From: Puccinellia tenuiflora
Lineage: Eukaryota > Streptophyta > Magnoliopsida > Poales > Poaceae
Assembly: GCA_012064385.1 (NCBI GenBank)
Contig: QRDG01000532.1
Coordinates: 782,725 to 846,724, forward strand
DNA: 64,000 bases
Direction: 5' to 3'
Shown: positions 55,901 through 64,000 of the stretch, piece after piece
Position numbering within the stretch: the first letter of the stretch is position 1
Layout: each line of letters starts with the position of its first letter
The notes under the pieces: generated by a model
Told to the model about the DNA's origin: nothing
The model's database searches: none
The model's input: only the letters and a program-made list of their open reading frames with translations
Translations under genes and position numbers: made by a program

Positions 55901-57340
55901 GTCGTTTACCTGGGGCGGAAGGTTGTTCCGGCTGTAAGGTTCTATTCCCCACTCCCACTCCTCCGTCATCCTCGTCCGAGCTATGGCCTTGACCCGCTGC
56001 CGGATCTGGGCCTTGGTCAGCTCGACCGTGCTTGTCCGAGTCGGGTCAAGAGGGCCACTCATGTGGCAATCTTGTGGACTCGGCGCTGAAGGGTGAGACC
56101 CGGCGGCTGATGAATGTCGCCAACAGATCGTCGGCAGTTAACCCTTCTGCTCGGAGCTGTCCCACGACTTCGTGGATCTGGTTGACCTCGGCCTCTTTGT
56201 CGGTTGGATTGTACCCCCAGTTGAGCTGCGCTGTGGGGGGGCCGATGACGAAATCCGGCAAGTTGATCTTGTCGACGTCGGTCGAGTTCTTCACGTAGAA
56301 GAAGGAGCGCTGCCATTTCCGGCATGACTCCAGGCCGTTGATCCGGGGGAAGATGGAGCCGCGCCGAGGCGTGACCGTGGCGGCCCCACACTGGGTCATC
56401 ACCTTGGGAGCTGTCGGGTCGGCAGGATTCGGAATGACTTGCTTCCGGAATCCGAAGTACTTGGACCATGCGCGGACGCTGGCCTTGAGACCGAGATAAC
56501 CCTCGGTGAAGGAAGCGAAGGAGATAAGGTGGTGATGGCGTTGGCCGGTAAGTGGTGAGGCTGGAGACCGAAACTGTCGAGGAAGTTTCGGAAGAACACT
56601 GGCGGGTAATCCGAATCCCCGCTCGAAGTGCGCGACGAAGACGACTCGTTCGCCCTCCTTGAGACTCGGCGTGGTCTCGGTGCCGGGCATTCGGCACTCG
56701 ACTCCGGGCGGGATCCGTCGCGTCCGGACCAACCAGTCTATCTCGGCTCGTCCGACATCAGAGCCTTCCCAGGAGGCCCGAGTGGATCCCTCCACGGTGG
56801 TTTCCTCAACCGAGTCAATCACCTCGAGGGCGGCGTCGTCCGACATCTTGATGGGAGATTACCGAGATCTGCAAACAAAGGGTTCACCGGCGGTGAGCGA
56901 GATGTGCCATAATGAAACGGAAAGAAAAGGGAAGAAAATGCGGGAAGATGCAAACAAGTGCTAGATCCAAGAGAAGGAAGAAGAAGGAAGAAAGATATGG
57001 CGGCTAACCCGCCGGCGGCACACCGCAACCGCGGCTGCGAGGTCACCGGCGGCGCGCGATGCGTCGCCGCGGTGAAGAACAAGAGCAAGAACAAGAACAA
57101 GCAAAGAAACAGGACGGAGGAGCTCCCGTAGATTCAAAGTGCTAATGCAAAGGAAGAAAGAGAGAAGAAGAGAAGATCGTACCGCGTGTGTCGCGGCGTA
57201 CGGCGGCGGTGCTGTGCGTCGGCGGGTTGGTGCGCGTGCGTACGGCGGCGGCGTTGCGCGCGGTGGCGTGCGGCGCTGCTTGGGCTCTGCGCTGGGGAAG
57301 GAGAACGAGGAGCGAGGAAGAGGATGAGTGAATGCGGGGG
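52982..57340 (-). CDS. Antisense multi-exon gene in the Gypsy element
   Basis: Predicted minus-strand exons are 57340-57183 (leader), 56868-55910, 55808-55386, 55294-54411, 54257-54102, 54017-53731 and 53644-52982. All six introns (56869-57182, 55809-55909, 55295-55385, 54258-54410, 54018-54101, 53645-53730) start GT and end AG. The ATG is at 56846 and the stop at 52984-52982. The first coding exon (AHFERGFGLPASVLPKLPRQ, LISFASFTEGYLG) resembles the plant 'putative gypsy type transposon' domain (Pfam Transposase_28). Middle exons are Gln/Asn/Thr- and Pro-rich. The exons at 54257-53731 encode a coiled coil (LKKNQEEISRLKAELELTRS). The last exon has LRDGSKWLTDPDHIRRRQEF. Several one-base frameshifts are present (for example near 56110, 56070 and 53800). 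Function is unknown. Confidence 0.65.
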
Positions 57341-57366
57341 GGGGAAAAGATTTGCCCCGCTCCTCC

Positions 57367-57376
57367 TATTTATTTA
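57367..57376 (-). promoter_or_regulatory. TATA-like box of the antisense gene
   Basis: The minus strand reads TAAATAAATAGG about 185 bp upstream of the leader donor at 57182. Its place, followed by a GC-rich leader and a GT-AG intron before the ATG, suggests an internal promoter pointing against the LTR promoter. Confidence 0.45.
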
Positions 57377-57903
57377 CGGCGGAGGAGATCGTGGTGCGGA
57401 GTTACTGCGCACGATCTCGTAACGGACGGGAAGTTACCCACGATCTGTGGCACGATTCTCGTTGCGGCTTAACCGCCGCACGATCGGCCACACGGGAGGC
57501 CACAGGAGGCCAACGGTCCAAGGGCGGTACACGCGATCGGGCGAGACCCGAGGAGACGCACGCACGGTCAAGGGTGCACTCGAGTGCTTACGTGGGCACA
57601 GTGGCCAAGACGACCGACGTCGCACAGGTGGCACGCATGCCTGTGGCATGTCCATCCGTGCACGATGATCGAGGCGTTGGGCAGAGATGCTCTGCCACGT
57701 AGCAAGCCGATGACTCGGAGGAGTTAAGGGGTTTTCCCTGTAAGTCGGAATGATCCGACATAAGGTGATATATCAAGTAGGGTTACAAAGTGCTTTCCGA
57801 CATATGATTTTCGCCGGCATATGTTATGTCGGAGATCAGTTAAGGATGCTGGTTTTCGGGTAAACCTGCCGTGGCCCTTCATCCGAGGCTGCAGGACCGC
57901 GCC

Positions 57904-57918
57904 AGCTTCGGGGACTAA
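57904..57918 (+). other. Polypurine-tract-like site before the 3' LTR
   Basis: AGCTTCGGGGACTAA directly precedes the 3' LTR TGTCGG. It should serve as the plus-strand primer site. The core CGGGGACT recurs many times inside the element, including in each tandem repeat. Confidence 0.5.
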
Positions 57919-58789
57919 TGTCGGGGGGCAACCCCCGGATATGGGCAAGGCGTCGATATAAGGGTTGACTCGGGTTGACCGGGTCACTGAAACCGACATA
58001 ACTGTACCGGCGACTCGGAGTTGCCGGGTCATGGTTAACCGACATATGGTTATGTCGGATCACGTAAGTTATATGTCGGATCGTTCTTTGTTCTTCTTGT
58101 GTGCAGGGAAGGCGAAACCGGTTGCCGAATAAGGAAGCTTACTCGGGCCATGGTCAAGGCGCAGGTCTTGTCCCTACAATCACGGGTCAGGACGCAGAAC
58201 CACTTGCACGATGGGACGAGGCCACTTGACCAGAGTGACTGACCTCCATGCCGCTGACCGAAGCGGTACCAGGGAGCAGTGTGTTGGAGGAGACAGATGG
58301 GACGTGCCACGGCGCGGTGACGGAAGCGGTCAGAGGACCGGGCGTGGCTACAGTCCGGACTACGCCAGCACTGATGTCAGCCCTAACTTGTGCCCTGGGC
58401 TTCCCTTTATAAGGAGCACCAGGGGCTCCTCTTACGGGGACGCATGCACGCATACTTGCCTCACGCTCCAGCATTGACTTCTTTCATAGCAGTAGAGAGC
58501 TAGAGAGCACCGCCGAGACTCGGTTGGAGGCCTAGATCGTGTGTTCTTCAATTCGGCTCAAGGAGCAAGCTTGTAAGCAGTTGTAATCCACCTATAAATC
58601 AAGTAGACAGGCAGGAGTAGGGGTGTTATCTCCTCACGAGAGCCCCGAACCTGGGTAAAACCGTGTGTGTGTGTGAGTTGTGTTCTTCGTGAGTGTGTCC
58701 GTGTGCGCAAGCCCTCCCCGGGTGCCTCCAGCGTCCATCGGCCCCACACTTCAAGCCATCCTATGGCATCTGCCGTGACACCACCACGA
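57919..58789 (+). repeat. 3' LTR of the Gypsy element, end clipped
   Basis: It starts TGTCGGGGGGCAACCCCCGG and follows the 5' LTR closely to CACCACGA, where the last two bases (CA) are missing and unrelated sequence begins. Several one-base deletions distinguish it from the 5' copy, besides a deletion of about 23 bp near 58120. Confidence 0.9.
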
Positions 58790-59857
58790 ATCCTGTCAAA
58801 ATAAAGGGCCCATATTGGTTTGATGCACAGTAAAACAACTAAAAAAATGACGGCTTCACTTTGATTGGACCAACAAAAAGTGGGAGCAATGTGACTTGGT
58901 GATCAAGGCCAAGAGTAGGCGTGAAGACAAGTTTCGTTAGCAGGCGAAAGCAACCATGGCTTGATTAAGGTGATTGCCGCAGAAAAGCCGCAAACGCAGC
59001 CGAGAAAGGCACCGACAGCTGGTCGTCATACTACTACATGTGTGTGGATGGAAACGACGGAGTTTGGGGAATGCACGCTAGGCAGTTAGCAAGCTAGCGG
59101 GCGCGCCGCGCGAGCTCCACGTGCAACGTGATGATCCCCGCCGGTCCGTCCGACGAAGCGCATGCAACCGAAATTGCGGCGGCGCAGCGCATGCACGGCC
59201 GTCGTGTCGTGGGGAGCTGGGCTGAGCTGAGCGTGCGTGTCGTGAGCAGCTCGCGGTGATGCGGCCATGGCGGCGCTACGCGTGCTGATTCCGGCCGTTG
59301 TTGCGCCTTGCACGGGTAGTCGCGTCCGTAGGCGGGCAACCGTAACGTGGAGCTAACGATCGATGGTGGCAGAGCTCGGAGGTCTGGTGCAGTACCGTAC
59401 GCAAAGCACGAATCATCTCTCGGCATTACGGCGATACTAGTAGATCAGATGAGATCAGGCCTTGGCATCACACAAACTCCGGAATCTCGATCCTACCGTA
59501 TGTTTCCTCTTTGCCTTCATGACGGACGTACTGCCAAAAAAAGAACGGCCGAACTTACACTGTCTTCTGTTTCCCTGTGTACTTATATTGCAGGAAAACC
59601 GAGCGGAAATAATCTAGTCGGGATCAGAGAGAGAGAACACGCACCCACCGGAGAGAAGCAGAGCAGAGCCACCGCTCTCTGCCCCCCTTGACTCTGAGGC
59701 CCCTCCCAGCACAGCACAGGAAGCCGGCGACTTCCCGCTTCGGCTGTCTATGCCCGCCGTTCCACACCCTCCCGATTATCTTTTCTTCTCCCTTTTACTA
59801 TGTCAAGCAGCTGCGGCTGACCTCGACGACTCTCTCCACGAGTCTCTTCTCCTTCTC
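58790..59857. other. Intergenic/promoter region of the RING gene
   Basis: After the Gypsy element the sequence is unique. There is no Copia remainder and no target duplication. The part from about 59050 is GC-rich and probably the distal promoter of the RING gene. Short open frames on both strands are unremarkable. Confidence 0.45.
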
Positions 59858-59870
59858 TGCCTATATATAC
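59858..59870 (+). promoter_or_regulatory. TATA box of the RING gene
   Basis: CTGCCTATATATACGTAACG is a strong TATA box. It lies about 130 bp upstream of the splice donor that ends the leader exon. Confidence 0.65.
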
Positions 59871-59892
59871 GTAACGCTAGCTACTGCTTGCT

Positions 59893-59997
59893 CCGGTTCC
59901 CCTTCCCCAACCCAAGGCTCTTTTCGCACACAATCCGAGAGAGAACGGGAGGCGGACATCCGGGCGGCCGGAGGAGAGCGCGCACGCTGCTGTCCAG
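59893..59997 (+). other. RING gene leader exon
   Basis: The exon runs from an assumed start about 30 bp after the TATA box to a consensus donor (TGTCCAG|GTACGT at 59997/59998). It carries no usable coding frame. This assignment rests on promoter and splice signals only. Confidence 0.55.
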
Positions 59998-60799
59998 GTA
60001 CGTCCAATGGTTCCTTTGTGATTTTCTTCTTCTTCTTCTTCTTCTTCTATTAGATTCTTGGTAGATTCTTCACCGCGTGAGTTTGCACCTTTGTTGTTCT
60101 TGGCTGCCCTGAGGTCCGTGGATTCAGTCTTGGCGGTTGCGCTTTGTGTTTCTTTGACATTCTAATAGTTTGTTAATGTTCATTTAGATTAGATTAATCT
60201 ACCCCGGCCTTTCTCTTCTTCCAATTATGTGGGAGTTTCTAGCCTTTAAAACAAATGAATTTTTCAATAACATGTGGGAGTAATATTATTTCAACAATAT
60301 AAACATAGTATGGTCTTCCCATTGAACTTGCTTAATTTGGGTGCCAATAGGAATTTAGGGTGGCTGTTGGTTGATCATATTCCACACTATTCATCGTCTG
60401 TTCCTGTTAATGCCAACAGCGCTCTTAATAGCCAACCACTGTATACTGACGACGTGCCTGGAGCTCTACTCAGTCAATGAAAAGTGCATAATTATTTTTA
60501 GGAAAAGGAAAGGAAACTGCACACGGTCCTCCTTGTCTCTACGGTAGGGGACCCGCGCCGTATGATGCAACGGGAAAAAAGGATAAAAGTCGTTGGCCGA
60601 AATACCAATCCTATCACAAGTTCGAACCATCCCCTTCCCCTTTGTTAATTGTTATTGTTCTTGTATTCGCCGATCACTAGGTATGCTTGAAACGAGTGCG
60701 TTGTTGTGTTCAGTCCCCTTGGAAATGCTCTGTCGTAGATTCTACTTCAGGATGTAAGTGGCTCATCCGCTGGACCATAAACGGAGTTGCCGCTTCGGC

Positions 60800-61530
60800 C
60801 GCAAACGCAATTAGCTGTTTTTGTGGCAGCCGCTAATTATTTTGGCGGCTCCATGTGGCTTGCCGGCGCCGCGAAGGCCGCATCCCTGCTCAGTGCTCTG
60901 TAGTCTGCCAATCTCTCCGCTATGCACATACGCCGTGATGGCCGTCAAACTAGCAACGGAGCCATGGCGGCGTACGCACAGCCCCGCCGCCACCACCAAA
61001 TCCACTATGCCGGCGACGCAGCCACGCTCTCCACCCCGCGCCGCACGCGAGGCCCTCGAGACCGCTGCCGCCTTCCCCGCCTGCTCGAAGCCACCCCTAC
61101 CTTGCGGAGACGATGCGGAGACAGCTCTACCTCGCGACCCCTCTCGAGATTCCACGTTGGCAAAAGGAACAGAGGAACAGAGCAATGCCGGGCGAGCGGG
61201 CGAGCGGCACCAGCGGCGCGAGCAGCAGCAGGGAGCGGCGACCCGCGGGCGAGCGGCAGCAGGCGCTAGTAGAGCAGCGCCGTGGCGCAGCGGCGCACGC
61301 TCAAGCAGCAGGCACAAGCAGCAGCGGCAAGCAGAGCAGCCGCACGCGCTAGCAGCGGCGAGCACGAGCAGCTGCGTTGTAGAGTGCAGGCTGCGGTATA
61401 GTATCGCTGGCCGCCGCTGGCGTTGGTGGCGCGGCCACATAAGCCATATATGTTTCGCGGACGTCCGCATGCGCCGTTTTGATCGATTTTTTGCGGGCGG
61501 CGTGTGGGTCCGTTGGACGCCGCTGCCACT
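60800..61530. other. GC-rich island inside the RING intron
   Basis: Frames of 242 codons (minus) and 312 codons (plus) overlap here, both alanine/arginine-rich with no domain, so I read this as composition and not coding sequence. GC-rich blocks like this often mark non-autonomous transposons in grasses, but I could not find matching ends. Confidence 0.35.
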
Positions 61531-62549
61531 TACATCCATAATTCTACTCCGTATTACTTCTCATATTATTGTTCCGTATCAGCGCACCACCACGCTTAAT
61601 CGCTGCTTTCGGATCTATAAATCCGGCATGTATGAAAGAATTGATGCGCAACTCAGTCTCCAAAAATATTGCAGCACATTTCTTTATTGCCAACTTAGCA
61701 ATATCATGATGATAATGATAAGGGTTCTCCCTCCTACCATTGGTTATGCTGTCTCCTGACCTTGGTCTTGTCCTAAAAACAAAACAAGGATAACACCAGG
61801 TCGGTGTTTCAGTGATCTGGCGACCTTATCCATAGTCAAGCCTAGGAGCTAGGCCGCACGTTAATCCGCTGAAAAGCAGATTAGAAGTGCAAGTCCCATT
61901 CTTCTCTGCCTTCTCCTACGGTTAGTTTCAAGCCGTCAATTACAGGGCTTGACTTTGGAGCCATATATTTTAGGTACACTCTCCAACTTGGGTAAAACAT
62001 AATTCAACATAATTACTCAGCTAGTGGATGTCCAACAACTTGCTATTACGTGACGTTTTCTATTCATATGATCATATCTGGAGGAGCAGTACCTGTTTAG
62101 CACGGGACCCTCTGAAATTTTTGGATAGACCGATCACGACTGAATAATATGATATCATGAAAAGTCTCTGGTCTGGGCCATCAATCCCATGGCTTCTTTC
62201 CTTGCGGTTGTACGTAGCATCTGTCGCTTTTCGGTTTTGGTGACGCCCGCCAACCTTGTGACAGCACCTGCGCATGAACCCGGACGGCACGGCCACAAAT
62301 GTGCGATTGCGTGGCTTCATCTGCCCGTTCGGTTACTTGTCTTGCTCAGGTCGGATTGATCGTCTCACCGGTTTGATGACCCATCTATCTTCAACCCGTT
62401 TCACACAAAAAATTGATTGATCTACCTTCAATTATTGATTGATCGGTGAGGGTTTGCTCTGGGCTTGCTTCTTATCTCTGTCTCTCTCCCTCTTTCTGAT
62501 TATTTCCTTCTGCCGTCTGTAATAATCCGATGACCCTTTTGGTTAGGGT

Positions 62550-62680
62550 GTCAAGTGGGATCCCATCTAGTCCCACTTGTAATGCATTTTGCTTTTACTA
62601 GTGTAAATTTTGACATAAAAATTTGAACTAGAAAAGGCAAATACACTAAAAGTGACATCCCGGCGGGATCCCACCTTGAC
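62550..62680. mobile_element. Small hairpin MITE in the RING intron
   Basis: The left end GTCAAGTGGGATCCC is mirrored at the right end (GGGATCCCACCTTGAC, one extra base). Inner sequence also pairs (GCATTTTGCTTTTACTAG against the reverse complement of the CTAGAAAAGGCAAATACACT region). It is non-coding. The right end lies only 28 bp before the splice acceptor. Confidence 0.6.
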
Positions 62681-62708
62681 ATCTTACTTTGGTTGGTTCT
62701 TCTTGCAG

Positions 62709-63481
62709 CGCCCACGAACTGAAGGTGGAAGATGAATCGGTTAGCACGACAGGTGCTAGCGACATGTCCAGAAGTGATCCGTCGAAGGGGATAACCGGGG
62801 ACGTGCTGCCGTCGGCGGCGGCACCGGAGGCTGGTTCGACTGCAACATATGCCTGGACTTCGCCGTGGAGCCCGTGGTCACCCGCTGCGGCCATCTCTAC
62901 TGCTGGCCTTGCATCTACGAGTGGCTGCGCCGCGACGCCGAGGCGACAAGGCGGCCGTGCCCCGTGTGCAAGGCTCCGCTCGTGCTGGACTCGCTCGTGC
63001 CGCTCTACGGCCGTGGCGGCAGCCGGTCCGATAAGCCACGGCCACCCCGGACGTTCCACGCCGGCCGACCGTGCTCCGGGAGGCCGTCGAGCGACAGAGC
63101 GAGCAGATCGGCGGTGGCAGTGGTCACCATCACGTGAGCGCGGAACTCGATTCGACGACTCCGTCACCCGGTCAAGCGCATCACCATGCCGGTGCCGCGC
63201 AGTTCGACTTCCCATATCCTCCACCGCTGGGACGCAGCATGAATGTGATGCACTCGACGACCGGAGGGGTTCTCGGAGGCATTGCAATGGCCGTGCTCCC
63301 CTGGGCGTTCCGTGGCCAGGTGCCGGCGCCGAGCGCGTTCTACTCCAGTCCATACCAAACGGCCGCACTGCAAAACATGAGCCCTAGGCTGAGACGGCAG
63401 CACATGGAGGTGGAGAGGTCTCTGCATCAGCTATTGTTCTTCCTCTTTGTGTTCGTAGTGCTATGCCTGCTCTTGTTCTGA
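62709..63481 (+). pseudogene. RMA-type membrane-anchored RING E3 ligase, frame broken
   Basis: The exon encodes a complete C3HC4 RING (WFDCNICLDFAVEPVVTRCG, then HLYCWPCIYEW and PCPVCKAPL; about 62832-62980) and a C-terminal hydrophobic anchor (HQLLFFLFVFVVLCLLLF) ending at 63479-63481. This is the layout of plant RMA/RNF5 ubiquitin ligases, which sit in the ER membrane and ubiquitinate client proteins. The N-terminal part (DESVSTTGASDMSRSDPSKG) is in a different phase from the RING. The phase also changes after FHAGRP near 63069 before VLREAVERQSEQIGGG. Both changes fit single-base losses. It is either a pseudogene or two assembly indels. The start codon is uncertain (ATG at 62764 is in the N-terminal phase). 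Confidence 0.8.
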
Positions 63482-64000
63482 TCTCTGAAGCACATATTTT
63501 TCAACGTCTGTAGATATAGCGTGTGAGTGCATACATGGTAGTAGTAAAACAGGTCATGTACCGGTAACCAAGATCCGGCCTACGTGATAAGAGTTGCGAT
63601 CATAAGTGAGCAACAGCTCCTGAAAAGTCTCATCACTAACAGGAACCGACGGAAACCTGGCAAAATAACTACAGGATGCATATTGGTGAAAGGAAACCTC
63701 AAACCTGTCTCTGAAATGTAAACTCGCGACAGATCAGATCAAGCTATTGCGCTGCGACGATCATACACAGAAAGCATTGGAACAACATTTTCAGACTTGA
63801 GACTGAAACTAAAGGCCAAATCATCTTCTATGCTCTCTTTACGTGTAGGCTACTGCCAGAGTAGAAAAAATCTGTTATGTGTCCACAAAGAATGCAACTT
63901 GCATCTTTCATATCCCAAAGTGACCATAAATCACCTAGATTCAAAACGGCAGCAGCTATGAATATCTTCTGTCAGTTTTGTGTCACACGACCTTTGCACA
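63482..64000. other. 3' UTR and flank of the RING gene
   Basis: Sequence downstream of the RING stop codon includes the likely 3' UTR. No canonical AATAAA was noted close by, and no other gene starts before the window ends. Confidence 0.4.

Larger units (their letters stand above)
44450..58789 (+). mobile_element. Ty3/Gypsy (Tat-type) element with antisense gene
   Basis: The 14.3 kb element has two LTRs (44450-45357 and 57919-58789), a primer-binding site, gag-pol in Gypsy order (protease, RT, RNase H, second RNase H, integrase) and a long 3' region. That region holds tandem repeats and an antisense spliced gene. A second RNase H after the first, no chromodomain and large extra 3' sequence are marks of the Tat lineage (RIRE2/Retand/Grande relatives). 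It sits in the Copia element, but the right flank has neither the expected TCCGT duplication nor Copia sequence. Pol is broken by several frameshifts. Confidence 0.9.
59998..62708 (+). other. Predicted 2.7 kb intron of the RING gene
   Basis: Donor GTACGT at 59998 and acceptor GGTTCTTCTTGCAG ending at 62708 bracket mixed sequence. A TTC-repeat tract lies near 60025-60050. A very GC-rich island (about 60800-61530) has overlapping frames on both strands. A 131-bp hairpin MITE lies at 62550-62680. I recognise no gene inside. Leader introns are common in plant RMA genes. Confidence 0.55.

Noticed and set aside
58211..58477. Open frames inside the two LTRs (also 44768-45034)
   Set aside because: They are identical in both LTRs because the LTRs are copies; they are short with no domain.
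60811..61759. Opposed long frames of 242 and 312 codons
   Set aside because: Both are Ala/Arg-rich shadows of a GC-rich island inside an intron, with no recognisable domain or splice support.
61800..61900. tRNA-like or Pol III-like sequence
   Set aside because: A GTGCAAGTCCC motif was seen, but no cloverleaf or proper A and B boxes could be drawn.

Overview
The window looks like nuclear DNA of a grass, most likely a Pooideae/Triticeae species (wheat, barley, rye or a relative). The signs are widely spaced plant genes with long introns and GC-rich first exons, and dense nested transposons of grass-typical kinds: Copia, a Tat-type Ty3/Gypsy, PIF/Harbinger, Mutator-like, Helitron and hairpin MITEs. 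The species assignment is inference. I had no database access, so all homology calls come from reading motifs.

Three host genes can be named. (1) An intact NF-YC transcription factor subunit lies on the minus strand (16359-17126), with a probable 3.5 kb intron in its 5' UTR and a CCAAT box in its promoter. (2) An intact SRC2-like C2-domain protein lies on the minus strand (23009-24163), with partial broken copies just downstream. (3) An RMA-type membrane-anchored RING E3 ligase gene lies on the plus strand (promoter about 59860, coding exon 62709-63481); its reading frame is broken twice in this sequence. A fourth family, an unnamed multi-pass membrane protein, is present as two broken minus-strand copies (3938-4671 and 13296-14344) inside a segmental duplication.

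Region by region: 1-2690 has no recognisable gene and ends in a Copia scrap. 2695-15885 is a rearranged segmental duplication interrupted by a PIF/Harbinger element (2947-3811), hairpin MITEs, a 3.5 kb Mutator-like element carrying tandem arrays (6585-10062) and an LTR-element fragment (11229-12175). 15886-24300 is the gene-bearing part. 24549-27331 is a second Mutator-like element, with a perfect 9-bp target duplication, filled by a minisatellite of roughly 40 bp units. 27413-32463 is a Helitron. 32640-37060 holds two related AT-rich repeat units, each opening with the same 21-bp palindrome. 37700-38090 is a hairpin MITE and 38195-39787 a second PIF/Harbinger-like element. 40085-44449 is a degenerate Copia element. 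It is interrupted by a Ty3/Gypsy element (44450-58789) with two LTRs, a gag-pol with two RNase H domains, and a large antisense gene. 58790-64000 is the RING gene and its flanks.

The most interesting feature is the antisense gene between pol and the 3' LTR of the Gypsy element. It has a TATA-like box, six GT-AG introns, an N-terminal region like the plant 'putative gypsy type transposon' domain, low-complexity middle exons and a coiled coil. It converges on pol across three tandem copies of a roughly 190-bp repeat. Other points of note are the empty-site evidence for one Harbinger insertion, a perfect 45-bp inverted repeat beside the C2 gene, and a deletion that removed the last bases of the 3' LTR together with the rest of the Copia host element.
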